Assembly (NCBI GenBank): GCA_902795605.1
Contig: CADBLU010000124.1
Coordinates: forward strand, 1 to 35,647
Origin: an uncultured Prevotellaceae bacterium
GTDB lineage: Bacteria > Bacteroidota > Bacteroidia > Bacteroidales > Bacteroidaceae
Direction of reading: 5' to 3'
Length of the DNA: 35,647 bases
Positions within the stretch are counted from its first letter, which is position 1. Each line of letters starts with the position of its first letter. The position numbers and the translations under genes are program-made. Positions 8,747 to 17,317 of the stretch are shown here, in pieces. The notes beneath the pieces were generated by a model. It saw nothing but the letters and a program-made list of their open reading frames with translations, was not told the DNA's origin and did not search any database.

Positions 8747-9853
8747 TCACCAGAGGCGGTCGCGAGAGATACACTTCCGCACCTTATCTTTCTTGAGGGT
8801 GAGGTGCGTGATGCCGTCAGAGAAACTGCCCGCCTGATAGGGTTGGAAACTGAAGACCAGGTCGTCGCCGTATATCGCCGCCTGCGGAAGATCAGCGTCA
8901 CCAAGGGCAAGCCCCCGCTTCGACATCTCTTCGGCCACCATCGCCCTCACCTCTTCCTGCGCGCCTTCGCGAAACAACGACTTGTTATTCAGCACCTCAA
9001 GCCGTTTCATGTCGAACGTCACATAGCGCTCGAGAGGAAAATCGTGCGCTCCGTAGGCATAGAAATTGGTGGAGATGAAGAGCGTCACATAGCGCTCTCC
9101 TATATAGCGCGGCGAGAGAAACAGTCGCAGATAGCTGAGAGGGAACGAGAAATCCTCATTCTTCAGGAAATACACCTGACGCATATACATGTCGCGGAAA
9201 TGGTCGGCGATGGCCTGACCATCGCTGATGTTGGCTATCTCAAACGCATCGGGATGCGCCCGCCTGATCACTTCGGTGGGCAGCATCGATTTGTCCAAGT
9301 TTTTCTCCAAGTAGACATCGTCATAATAGAGCATATCCATATTGGTGAACGTGTCTACATAATTGATGATCCAGAACTTCATGTAGTCCCATTGTGCGCC
9401 TTCAGCCGTGGGATAGTCCATCAGTATCTTATAGCCGAAGTTGTTGGTGTCGCACGCCTTGAAATTGCAGGGAGACACGGCCTCACAACGGGTGAACAGC
9501 GTGGGAAACTTGTTGCACACCAGCATACTGTCATTGCGCATTTCTGCTAACGGCCTACGGACCTGCTCAATGCCCAGTCTCCCGCAGATATACCCGTCCT
9601 GATAGAGCGTGTCGGCAGGGACGGCGGGGCCGATGACCGACACCTCGCGCTTCTCGGAGAGCATTGAGAGGAAATGCACGCTCTCATAGTCCTCATAGAG
9701 CAGATAGTATTCTATCCCGCCGATATTCATCAGCGAGTCGGTCGTGGCATTCTTCACATCGTCGACAAAGCCGGCATAGCGCTGGGCAGAGGCATTACCC
9801 GCCCACACAAGAAATGCCAGAAAAAACAATCGGGATAAACAGAGTCTCAACAT
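8747..9853 (-). CDS. Exported DUF3298 (RsiV-like C-terminal domain) protein
   Basis: The 368-residue protein has a signal peptide (1-23, ending NASAQ). Its last ~90 residues match the DUF3298 fold: YGAHDFPLERYVTFDMKR, then a helix with REGAQEEVRAMVAEEM, then the hallmark DDLVFSFQPYQAGSFSDGIT. DUF3298 occurs in the extracellular part of the anti-sigma factor RsiV, which binds lysozyme, and in many exported proteins of unknown role. No transmembrane anti-sigma part is seen here. The start codon comes two bases after the aminotransferase stop, so the genes are co-transcribed, although a functional link is not obvious. Confidence 0.72.
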   Translation of the reverse strand: MLRLCLSRLFFLAFLVWAGNASAQRYAGFVDDVKNATTDSLMNIGGIEYYLLYEDYESVHFLSMLSEKREVSVIGPAVPADTLYQDGYICGRLGIEQVRRPLAEMRNDSMLVCNKFPTLFTRCEAVSPCNFKACDTNNFGYKILMDYPTAEGAQWDYMKFWIINYVDTFTNMDMLYYDDVYLEKNLDKSMLPTEVIRRAHPDAFEIANISDGQAIADHFRDMYMRQVYFLKNEDFSFPLSYLRLFLSPRYIGERYVTLFISTNFYAYGAHDFPLERYVTFDMKRLEVLNNKSLFREGAQEEVRAMVAEEMSKRGLALGDADLPQAAIYGDDLVFSFQPYQAGSFSDGITHLTLKKDKVRKCISRDRLW

Positions 9854-9855
9854 TT

Positions 9856-10959
9856 CTATTCCTCAAAACTGTTCACGGCGTCCACGACCTCAGACAATTC
9901 CTCAAAGGTCAACTCCGGGCCTATAGGAAGGCTCAATTCTTCTGCATGTATCCGCTCAGTGACAGGAAGAGCGAGAGAATTCCACTGCCCATAGCAACGC
10001 TGCCTGTGTGGTGGAATTGGGTAATGAATCTGTGTCCCCACCCCATGCACACTCAGATGCTCACGCAAAGAGTCGCGCTGTGGAGCAAGTATAGGATAGA
10101 CATGCCACACATGGCTCTCTGGAACCCCGGCCGATGGCAGCAAGACGGCTGGATGATGAATGTGGCTATGGTAATAGTCGGCCATCTGGCGACGCCTCTC
10201 ATTTTCCTCGTCCAGATAGCGGAGTCTCACATTGAGTACCGCCGCTTGCAACTCGTCCATGCGGGAGTTGCGCCCCTCATAATTGAACACATTCTTTTTG
10301 ACCGCCCCGTAATTATGCAGGCAACGGACAGCGGCAGCGAGCTCATCATCGCACGTGGTCACCGCGCCCGCATCACCCAGCGCACCCAGGTTCTTTGTCG
10401 GGTAGAAACTATGGCCGGCGGCATCACCAAGCGAACCCGTCAAACGGCCCTCAAACCGGCACCCATGGGCCTGTGCATTGTCCTCTACAAGGCGCAGGCC
10501 ATAAGAAGAACAGAGACTGCCCACCAAAGGTGTGTATGAGCACCGTCCGTAGAGATGCACGAGCATCACCGACTTGGTCCGGCGGGTGATATGTCGCTCT
10601 ATCAGACTGTCGTCTATCTGCAAGGTGTCGAGCCGAGGCTCCACGAGCACCGGCACAAGACCATTGGAGGTGATGGCAAGAATGGAAGCGATATAGGTAT
10701 TGGCCGGCACAATGACCTCATCGCCAGGACTCATCACCCCCATCTCAATATATGCCCTATATATTAAGGTGAGCGCATCGAGGCCATTGCCCACACCGAT
10801 GCAGTGAGAGACATTGAGATAAGCGGCATAGTCGTGCTCAAACCTGCTTAATTCGCTCCCAAAGAGATAACTGCCCGACTCCACCACTCTGCGTGTCGCC
10901 TCAGCCAACTCTTTGCCATGCAACGCCGTGCGCCTGGCGAGACTTATAAACTCTATCAT
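9856..10959 (-). CDS. DegT/DnrJ/EryC1/StrS-family sugar aminotransferase (FdtB/QdtB-like)
   Basis: The 367-residue PLP enzyme belongs to the nucleotide-sugar aminotransferases. Seen are VGNGLDALTLIYRAY (phosphate-binding start), DEVIVPANTYIASI, VEDNAQAHGC (Asp that contacts the PLP ring nitrogen) and SFYPTKNLGALGDAGA, where K189 is the Schiff-base Lys. The closest remembered subgroup is FdtB/QdtB, which makes dTDP-3-amino-3,6-dideoxyhexoses; that specificity is inference. ATG at 10959 (MIEFISL) is the family-typical start; the longer open frame upstream is spurious. The promoter box ends only 4 nt before this ATG, so the mRNA may be leaderless. It may supply an amino sugar to the polysaccharide locus further on. 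Confidence 0.88.
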   Translation of the reverse strand: MIEFISLARRTALHGKELAEATRRVVESGSYLFGSELSRFEHDYAAYLNVSHCIGVGNGLDALTLIYRAYIEMGVMSPGDEVIVPANTYIASILAITSNGLVPVLVEPRLDTLQIDDSLIERHITRRTKSVMLVHLYGRCSYTPLVGSLCSSYGLRLVEDNAQAHGCRFEGRLTGSLGDAAGHSFYPTKNLGALGDAGAVTTCDDELAAAVRCLHNYGAVKKNVFNYEGRNSRMDELQAAVLNVRLRYLDEENERRRQMADYYHSHIHHPAVLLPSAGVPESHVWHVYPILAPQRDSLREHLSVHGVGTQIHYPIPPHRQRCYGQWNSLALPVTERIHAEELSLPIGPELTFEELSEVVDAVNSFEE

Positions 10960-10963
10960 AATG

Positions 10964-10971
10964 CAAAAGTA
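10964..10971 (-). promoter_or_regulatory. -7 box almost abutting the aminotransferase start codon
   Basis: On the minus strand this reads TACTTTTG (TAnnTTTG), with TTG 20 nt upstream as a -33 box. The G is only 4 nt before the ATG at 10959, which puts the expected transcription start at or next to the A of the ATG. Confidence 0.6.
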
Positions 10972-11079
10972 GTAATTATTTGGAGAACTCACAACTATCA
11001 GTTGATAAAATAAGGTGTCAGAAACTTGAAATATTTTATCGGGAGGAAAGTGGAAGAAACCGATTATCGGCTCTCGAAG

Positions 11080-11131
11080 GGCAAAAAAAGTGAAAAATCC
11101 TTTTTTTTGCCATCGGTTTATATTATCTTTG
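11080..11131 (+). promoter_or_regulatory. -7 box and upstream inverted repeat of the outer-membrane protein gene
   Basis: TATCTTTG at 11124-11131 fits TAnnTTTG. Directly upstream an A/T-tract inverted repeat pairs 11080-11090 (GGCAAAAAAAG) with 11101-11111 (TTTTTTTTGCC). Outside it CCGAT (11060-11064) matches ATCGG (11112-11116). The repeat covers the place of a -33 box, so it may be a regulatory site rather than a terminator, because the upstream gene points away. Confidence 0.5.
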
Positions 11132-11188
11132 CAGAAAATTTGCGGGTAGGCCACGAAAAGCGGCTCTCCCGAAAAGAAATTTACACAG

Positions 11189-11947
11189 ATGAGAAAACTT
11201 TTAATTAGCATTATCGCACTCTTTTCCACCCTCTCCGTCGCCAACGCCCAGGAAGAAGTCTTCACACAGGACGGCAGGCAAGACCCTTCAACGATATGGG
11301 TCAACAAGGTGGAAGACGGCGAAGAGTGGAGAGACGAGAACCGTTGGCACGACCCCTTCGACATCTACGCAGGCCCTGTGGCAGGTATGATGGCATCGAA
11401 TATGACAAAGCTGGACGGCAACTATTTATTCTCGCCCTATTTTGGTGGAATTCTCCATGTCTACTTCAGCAACCATTTCGGCATGAGTTTTGAGCTCGGC
11501 TATTCCCATCAAGGTACGCGCGACGCATGGGACAATTTCCATACAGACCAACAGCTGATAGAAAAAGGTGGACAAGACGAAAGCGGCAATCCCATCATGC
11601 AAAGAGGCCCTTACGATTACAACCTCCATTACATCAACTCTGCCTACAAGTTACGCTACTACCCCATCCGTCAGTTTAATGTCTTCGCTGGCTTTCTCTT
11701 TGGTGTGCATTTCAGCGCAAGTAGCACCCTCGACGGGAAAAAGACCGACATCAAAGGCCATCTGCGTAAAAGGGCCGGTCATATCATCGGCGGTGCAGGA
11801 TATGAGCTCGACAACCTCTACTTCGAAGGCTATTATGGTCTGCCCATCTCCAAGTTGGCAAGTTCAAGCCAAGGAAGATTTGTCTTGGGCGATGCCCATG
11901 AGCAGGTCATCTTGCTGACTGTAGGCTACAAATTCAAGGTCTACTAA
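11189..11947 (+). CDS. Outer-membrane beta-barrel protein
   Basis: The 252-residue protein has a clear signal peptide (MRKLLISIIALFSTLSVANA, then QEE). The rest alternates amphipathic strands and turns, such as FDIYAGPVAGMMASN, FGMSFELGYSHQG, FNVFAGFLFGVHFSA and VILLTVGYKFKVY. It ends in a strand with an aromatic residue (FKVY), the usual C-terminal signal for Bam-dependent insertion. It resembles the small porin-like/OmpA-like barrels (PF13568 type) common in Bacteroidetes; the function could be adhesion, sensing or a structural role. It is a single gene with its own promoter and a strong terminator behind it. Confidence 0.75.
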   Translation: MRKLLISIIALFSTLSVANAQEEVFTQDGRQDPSTIWVNKVEDGEEWRDENRWHDPFDIYAGPVAGMMASNMTKLDGNYLFSPYFGGILHVYFSNHFGMSFELGYSHQGTRDAWDNFHTDQQLIEKGGQDESGNPIMQRGPYDYNLHYINSAYKLRYYPIRQFNVFAGFLFGVHFSASSTLDGKKTDIKGHLRKRAGHIIGGAGYELDNLYFEGYYGLPISKLASSSQGRFVLGDAHEQVILLTVGYKFKVY

Positions 11948-11981
11948 ACCATTTCGATACAATCATCGCTCAAAATACACC

Positions 11982-12027
11982 ATTGCGGGTGAAGATGCTA
12001 CAGAAACCATCTCCACCCGCAATTTTT
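11982..12027 (+). terminator. Rho-independent terminator after the outer-membrane protein gene
   Basis: Stem 11982-11997 pairs with 12008-12023 (core ATTGCGGGTG with CACCCGCAAT, one mismatch in 16), loop of 10 nt, followed by TTTTTG. It lies between two convergent genes. Confidence 0.85.
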
Positions 12028-12052
12028 GTTTACACCGGCGAATGTCCGCCGG

Positions 12053-13159
12053 CTATTTGAGGAATTCCCGGATACGCTCCAGAGGAATGCCGAAATTGAA
12101 ATTATCGCTGCCGGCCATCTTGGCAAAATTCACTGCCACCACATTGCCGTCGACATCCACCACCGGACTGCCGCTCGATCCCTGCATCGTGGGGATGCTG
12201 TAGGTGATGCGCTCACCATCGGGAGTCTGCGTCACCCTGCCGCTGGTCATCTGTACACTGATACCTTTCTCTGTATTGGCGAGCATCAGGCCGGCATTGT
12301 ATCCGATCATATACAGTTGCTGGTCAATCTTTATCTTGCCTTCCGACGATTTCCTGTTGAAATAGGCTTTGTTGCCATCGCCCGCGAACTTGAAGACATA
12401 GGCATTTTTAGGTGTTTTCTTGCTCTCAAGTTGCAACAAGGCGAGGTCGGCATTCTCTTTCTCCGACACCTTCAGGATCTTGCAGGGATTCTTCTCAAGG
12501 AAATCCGCAGGACTGCTCACCCGCTCACCGTCGTAGGAAATGCCGATATGACATACCGCATTCACATGGATATTGCTCATGTTCGCACCCTGAAGTTGGC
12601 GGGCAGACGCCGCCACCTCTTCATACATCATCTTCAGCCGTTGTTGCTCGGCAACAATCTGGCGCAACTGCGCCTCATCACCGGAAATCGTGTTGCCGAA
12701 GAAATCATACTCCATATACTGTGATTTCTGCGCCTCAAGCATATTGTATTTCGACATAATCTGCCGCGCGACCACGGCACATTGCATCAGCGAAGCCCTC
12801 ACTATGTTCGCCAGATTGGCCATGAGCTGCTGGCTGTTGAGTTCGGTCACCGCCACATGACGATTGGTGATGAACTGCCCGTCGTCACTGACAAAGAAGC
12901 CCGTGCCATTGAGCATCTGGGCATTTTGCATGGCACTCGCCTCACTGGTGGTGAATCCCTGCATATTGCCATTCTTGTCTATTCCTGTGAAATACAGTTT
13001 CTGACCGCCAGGCATCTCTATCTGATAGTAAAACTTATTGAGCACCAGCACGACACCGCTCTTCTGCTCCTCGAAAAGTTCATCTGCCGTCTTCTTGCCA
13101 CACGATGCTAACATAGTCACTGCAAGCATCCAAAGCAACACATTTTTCATGTCCTTCAT
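12053..13159 (-). CDS. Lipoprotein trypsin-like serine protease (S1 family) with a coiled-coil insert
   Basis: From the ATG at 13159 the protein has 368 residues; an ATG at 13150 is equally possible and the open frame reaches a TTG at 13171. A lipobox (VTMLASC, Cys20) makes it a lipoprotein. The S1 triad is seen: H101 in FITNRHVAV, D238 in ENADLALLQL and S329 in MQGSSGSPVVD. Between His and Asp lies an unusually long insert (about 105-235) rich in Gln, Glu, Met and Ala that looks like a helical coiled coil. No PDZ domain follows, unlike DegP/HtrA. A role in envelope protein quality control or regulated cleavage is inferred. Confidence 0.82.
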   Translation of the reverse strand: MKDMKNVLLWMLAVTMLASCGKKTADELFEEQKSGVVLVLNKFYYQIEMPGGQKLYFTGIDKNGNMQGFTTSEASAMQNAQMLNGTGFFVSDDGQFITNRHVAVTELNSQQLMANLANIVRASLMQCAVVARQIMSKYNMLEAQKSQYMEYDFFGNTISGDEAQLRQIVAEQQRLKMMYEEVAASARQLQGANMSNIHVNAVCHIGISYDGERVSSPADFLEKNPCKILKVSEKENADLALLQLESKKTPKNAYVFKFAGDGNKAYFNRKSSEGKIKIDQQLYMIGYNAGLMLANTEKGISVQMTSGRVTQTPDGERITYSIPTMQGSSGSPVVDVDGNVVAVNFAKMAGSDNFNFGIPLERIREFLK

Positions 13160-13347
13160 TTCCTTATTCAATTATACTTTGTCACTTTATGATGTAAAAT
13201 TAGGTGATTGAATTGAAAAATGAAAATAATTTGGATTAATTTAGCACAGATTGACATCTGACAACAAAAAATAGCAAAAAAAGTTCTGTCAGAAACAATA
13301 AACCTGTCTTCTTTTTTGTTTTCAAAAAGAAACAAAATACTCGTATT

Positions 13348-15204
13348 ATGTGTGGAATAGTAGGTTATATCGGGAAAAGGGAAGCATTTCCCATTCTCAT
13401 TCAGGGACTTAAACGGCTGGAGTACCGTGGATACGACTCTGCTGGCGTAGCACTCATCAACACTGACGGAAAGATGAGCATATACAAAGAAAAAGGGAAG
13501 GTATCCAATTTGGAAGAGCATACCAAAAGCCAAGATGTGAGCGGGACAATAGGCATCGCACACACGCGCTGGGCCACCCACGGCGAACCTTCCTCTGTCA
13601 ACGCGCATCCTCATCTCTCGGAGAGCGGCAGACTCGCCTTGGTGCACAACGGCATCATTGAAAACTATGCCAACATCAAGGAATATCTCAGCGGGAAAGG
13701 CTATCACTTCAAAAGCAGTACCGACACCGAAGTGCTCGTTCAACTCATTGAGTTCGTGCAACAGCGCTTCCACCTCGACCTCGGAATGGCCGTGCTCTAT
13801 GCCCTGCGCAGGGTGGTGGGGGCCTATGCCATCGCCGTTCTCGACCGCGAGCACCCCGAGGAGATTATCTGTGCCCGTAAGAGCAGCCCGCTGGTGGTGG
13901 GCATCGGCGAAGACCGCCAGGAGTTCTTCCTTGCCTCCGACGCCCTGCCTATCGTGGGGTATACCAAGCATATCGTCTATCTCAACGACGAAGAGGTGGC
14001 AGTCATCAGACGCGGGGAGGAAATCTCAGTGAAGAACCTCGCCAACTCGCGTGAGGCCGTAGAACCCAACGTGCACGATGTGGACATCGACCTCGACAAA
14101 CTGGAGAAAGGCGGATACCCTCACTATATGCTCAAGGAAATCTTCGAGCAGCCCCGATGCATCTCCGACTGCATGCGCGGACGCCTGATGCCGACAGAAC
14201 ACAACATCGTGCTCAGCGCCATCCACCTTCATCGCGAGCAACTGCTCTCTGCAGGCAGGTTCATCATAGTGGCTTGCGGCACATCATGGCATGCCGGTCT
14301 CATCGGAAAGCAAATGATTGAGCGCTTCTGCCAAGTGCCGGTGGAAGTGGAATATGCCAGCGAGTTCAGATATAGGAATCCTGTCATCAAAAGCGACGAT
14401 ATAGTCATCGCCATCTCACAAAGTGGAGAGACGGCCGACACTCTCGCCGCCTTCAACCTGGCCAAGGAGCACAACGCCCTCTGCTTCGGTATCGTCAACT
14501 CTGTGGGTTCAAGCATTGCGAGAGCTTCCGACACCGGCATCTACATCCACGTGGGACCCGAAATAGGCGTGGCGTCCACCAAAGCCTTCACCGGTCAGGT
14601 GACAGTCCTCACGCTCTTCGCCCTCGCCCTCGGCCACGAAAAGGGCACCATCTCCCGCTCCGACTATGAAGCGCATATTGACGAACTGGCACGCATCCCC
14701 CAAAAGATTCAGTGTATCCTCGACCAGAACGACCACATCCGCGATATTGCCCGCACGCTGACCTATGCCCGCAACACTTTGTATATGGGAAGGGGTATGA
14801 ACTATCCTGTAGCACTGGAGGGTGCGCTCAAACTGAAGGAAATCAGCTATATTCATGCCGAAGGCTACCCGGCAGCAGAAATGAAACATGGCCCCATCGC
14901 TCTCGTCGATGAGAACATGCCAGTGATTTTCGTGGCTACCCACCACAGGCTCTACAAGAAAATCATCAGCAATATTCAGGAAGTGATTGCCCGCAACGGA
15001 CGTATCATCGCTGTTGTCACAGAAGGCGACACCGACGTCAAGAATCTGGCTGCTTTCGTCATCGAGATTCCGGAGACCTTAGAGACTCTCGTCCCGCTGC
15101 TCTCCGTCATCCCACTCCAGCTCATCGCCTATCATGTGGCGGTGGTGAAAGGACTCAATGTCGACCAACCTCGCAACCTCGCAAAAAGCGTCACCGTGGA
15201 ATGA
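13348..15204 (+). CDS. glmS: Glutamine--fructose-6-phosphate aminotransferase (isomerising)
   Basis: GlmS turns fructose 6-phosphate and glutamine into glucosamine 6-phosphate, the first committed step toward UDP-GlcNAc for peptidoglycan, LPS and other glycans. The 618-residue protein has the N-terminal glutaminase domain starting MCGIVGYIG, with Cys2 as nucleophile and HTRWATHGEPS in place. Two SIS isomerase domains follow (about 290-430 and 460-600), with VACGTSWHAG, ISQSGETADT, ASTKAFTGQV and the closing DQPRNLAKSVTVE. Length is normal. It stands alone between two divergent or convergent neighbours, with a strong terminator after it. I see no glmS ribozyme upstream, as expected for this phylum. 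Confidence 0.98.
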   Translation: MCGIVGYIGKREAFPILIQGLKRLEYRGYDSAGVALINTDGKMSIYKEKGKVSNLEEHTKSQDVSGTIGIAHTRWATHGEPSSVNAHPHLSESGRLALVHNGIIENYANIKEYLSGKGYHFKSSTDTEVLVQLIEFVQQRFHLDLGMAVLYALRRVVGAYAIAVLDREHPEEIICARKSSPLVVGIGEDRQEFFLASDALPIVGYTKHIVYLNDEEVAVIRRGEEISVKNLANSREAVEPNVHDVDIDLDKLEKGGYPHYMLKEIFEQPRCISDCMRGRLMPTEHNIVLSAIHLHREQLLSAGRFIIVACGTSWHAGLIGKQMIERFCQVPVEVEYASEFRYRNPVIKSDDIVIAISQSGETADTLAAFNLAKEHNALCFGIVNSVGSSIARASDTGIYIHVGPEIGVASTKAFTGQVTVLTLFALALGHEKGTISRSDYEAHIDELARIPQKIQCILDQNDHIRDIARTLTYARNTLYMGRGMNYPVALEGALKLKEISYIHAEGYPAAEMKHGPIALVDENMPVIFVATHHRLYKKIISNIQEVIARNGRIIAVVTEGDTDVKNLAAFVIEIPETLETLVPLLSVIPLQLIAYHVAVVKGLNVDQPRNLAKSVTVE

Positions 15205-15238
15205 CCGGCAAGACTGAGGAAAAAGGAATCCTACCAAC

Positions 15239-15278
15239 AGAAAGCGGGTGAGCAATGTCTCTTGCTCACCCGCTTTCT
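15239..15278. terminator. Bidirectional terminator between glmS and ugd
   Basis: A perfect 16-bp stem pairs 15239-15254 with 15263-15278 (core AAAGCGGGTGAGCA with its complement), loop of 8 nt, with A-rich flank on one side and T-rich on the other. It can serve both convergent genes. Confidence 0.9.
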
Positions 15279-15305
15279 TATTGTGTGTCACAGGGAACGG
15301 CTTTC

Positions 15306-16619
15306 TCACTTGCCGATGCAATGGTATTCGAAACCATATTCTGCCAATTCCTCGGCATCATAGATGTTGCGGCCGTCGATGACGAGCGCATTACGCATGG
15401 TCTTTTTCATCACACCCCAACTGGGCAGACGGAACTGCTTCCACTCTGTCAGCATCAGCATGGCGTCTGCGTCGAGCACGGCATCATACATATCCTTGGC
15501 ATATTCCACCGTGTCGCCCAAGCGACGCCGGCACTCATCCATGGCAACGGGGTCGAACACACGCACCTTGCAGCCAGCCTTCAAAAGCAGGTCGATTGTC
15601 ACAAGCGACGTCGCCTCACGCATATCGTCGGTCTCTGGCTTGAACGCCAGGCCCCAGACAGCGATGACCTTGTCTTTCAGGTCTTCTGAGAGATATTTCT
15701 TCAACTTGGCAACAACCACGGTTTTCTGATACTCATTCACTTCCTCCACGGCTTTCAGCACGCGCATCACATAGCCGTTTTTCTCGGCGGTCTTGATAAG
15801 GGCTTTCACATCCTTGGGGAAGCAACTGCCGCCATATCCGCAACCGGGATAGAGGAATTTACGGCCGATACGGGTGTCGGCACCGATGCCGCGACGCACC
15901 ATCTCCACATCAGCTCCCACTATCTCGCAAAGATTTGCGATGTCGTTCATGAAACTGATACGGGTGGCCAGCATAGAGTTGGCTGCATATTTAATCATCT
16001 CGGCTGAGGGGATGTCGGTGAAAATCACGCGGAAATTGTTGAGCATGAACGGGCGGTAAAGCCTCATCATCAACGCACGGGCACGTTCTGAATCCACACC
16101 CACCACCACACGGTCGGGGCTCATGAAGTCCTTAACGGCAGCACCTTCCTTGAGAAACTCAGGGTTGGAGGCCACATCAAAGGGGATGTCCTCTCCACGG
16201 CGGGCCAACTCCTCCTCTATGGCAGCCTTCACCTTGCTGGCAGTACCCACAGGCACCGTCGATTTGGTGACAAGGACCGTATATTTCTTGATATTCTGGC
16301 CAAACTCGCGAGCGACATTGAGCACATACTTCAAGTCGGCAGAGCCATCTTCATCGGGAGGTGTTCCCACAGCACTGAAGACAAGCGAGACATCATCGAT
16401 GACTTCTTTCAGACTGGTGGTGAACGACAGACGTCCTTCCCTGACATTGCGAAGAACAATCTCTTCGAGACCAGGCTCGTAGATGGGAATTTCACCGGCC
16501 TGTAAAGCCTGTATCTTTTTCTCATCGATGTCCACACAGGCCACATGCACACCCATCTCGGCAAAACAAGCACCGCTGACGAGTCCGACATAACCTGTTC
16601 CTACTACTGCTACATTCAT
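15306..16619 (-). CDS. ugd: UDP-glucose 6-dehydrogenase
   Basis: Ugd oxidises UDP-glucose twice to UDP-glucuronate with NAD+, supplying uronic acid for the neighbouring polysaccharide genes. The 437-residue protein begins with a Rossmann motif (MNVAVVGTGYVGLVSG, GxGxxG) and ends its NAD domain with TKSTVPVGT. The catalytic Cys266 lies in YGGSCFPKD and the C-terminal UDP-binding domain has VWGLAFKPETDDMRE. Length is typical of the TuaD/Ugd group. It starts 23 nt after rfbC and probably shares its transcript. It is distinct from the AlgD-like dehydrogenase in the plus-strand operon. Confidence 0.95.
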   Translation of the reverse strand: MNVAVVGTGYVGLVSGACFAEMGVHVACVDIDEKKIQALQAGEIPIYEPGLEEIVLRNVREGRLSFTTSLKEVIDDVSLVFSAVGTPPDEDGSADLKYVLNVAREFGQNIKKYTVLVTKSTVPVGTASKVKAAIEEELARRGEDIPFDVASNPEFLKEGAAVKDFMSPDRVVVGVDSERARALMMRLYRPFMLNNFRVIFTDIPSAEMIKYAANSMLATRISFMNDIANLCEIVGADVEMVRRGIGADTRIGRKFLYPGCGYGGSCFPKDVKALIKTAEKNGYVMRVLKAVEEVNEYQKTVVVAKLKKYLSEDLKDKVIAVWGLAFKPETDDMREATSLVTIDLLLKAGCKVRVFDPVAMDECRRRLGDTVEYAKDMYDAVLDADAMLMLTEWKQFRLPSWGVMKKTMRNALVIDGRNIYDAEELAEYGFEYHCIGK

Positions 16620-16642
16620 TTTGTTTGCTAACTAATTGATAA

Positions 16643-17215
16643 TTATTTATATAAATCCACATTATAGTCGAACGGAGAATCTATCTCACTGAACATGGGA
16701 TGATGCTTGTCTCTCTCCGACAGCAGGAGTTGGTCGGCAGGCAGACGCCAATCTATCTTCAACGACGGATCATTCCAGGCAATACCGCCTTCACTCTCAG
16801 GATGATAGAAATCATCGCACTTATACTGAAAAACGGCCTCCTCGGAAAGAACGACGAACCCATGAGCAAACCCACGGGGGATAAAAAACTGCAATCTGTT
16901 TTCGCCAGTGAGTTCCACCGACACACTCTGGCCATAGGTCGGTGACCCCTTGCGGATGTCGACGGCCACGTCGAGCACGCTCCCACGGAGCACCCGCACC
17001 AACTTGCTCTGACAGAAAGGCCATTTCTGGTAATGCAGCCCTCGCAGCACACCATACGACGACTTGCTCTCGTTGTCTTGCACGAAATTGATCTCACGCA
17101 CTTGCTTCTCGAAATCTCGTTTTGAGTAGGTCTCGAAAAAATAGCCACGGGCATCCTCAAAAATCCTTGGTTTGATAACCACGACACCCTCAATGGCTGT
17201 ATTGATAACTTCCAT
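16643..17215 (-). CDS. rfbC: dTDP-4-dehydrorhamnose 3,5-epimerase
   Basis: RfbC (RmlC) epimerises C3 and C5 of dTDP-4-keto-6-deoxyglucose on the way to dTDP-L-rhamnose. I start at the ATG at 17215 (MEVINTAIEGVVVIKPRIF), giving 190 residues, the usual family length; an upstream in-frame start adds only a basic tail. Cupin motifs are complete: FVQDNESKSSYGVLRGLHYQ with the catalytic His, LDVAVDIRKGSPTYGQ, and FFIPRGFAHGFVVLSE. The other rhamnose genes (rmlA, rmlB, rmlD) are not in the window and must lie elsewhere if the pathway is whole. A promoter box stands 31 nt upstream. Confidence 0.95.
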   Translation of the reverse strand: MEVINTAIEGVVVIKPRIFEDARGYFFETYSKRDFEKQVREINFVQDNESKSSYGVLRGLHYQKWPFCQSKLVRVLRGSVLDVAVDIRKGSPTYGQSVSVELTGENRLQFFIPRGFAHGFVVLSEEAVFQYKCDDFYHPESEGGIAWNDPSLKIDWRLPADQLLLSERDKHHPMFSEIDSPFDYNVDLYK

Positions 17216-17245
17216 AAATCGTTTCACCTTTTTAATTAACGGGTG

Positions 17246-17253
17246 CAAAGGTA
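17246..17253 (-). promoter_or_regulatory. -7 promoter box for rfbC-ugd
   Basis: On the minus strand TACCTTTG fits TAnnTTTG, with a T-rich stretch about 19 nt upstream. The same core (TTACCTTTGCA) is found before the 33591 gene. Confidence 0.6.
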
Positions 17254-17317
17254 ATGCTTTTCTTATTAAAAATGAGTGTTTTCTGCAAAAAGTTAGGCTT
17301 TGCCACCCTTAACACCA

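Noticed and set aside
8804-9550. 248-codon plus-strand frame opposite the DUF3298 gene
   Set aside because: Antisense shadow; the minus-strand gene has a signal peptide and a C-terminal DUF3298 domain.
13168-13971. 267-codon minus-strand frame over the start of glmS
   Set aside because: It overlaps the glutaminase domain of glmS and runs through the AT-rich promoter region; no family motif.
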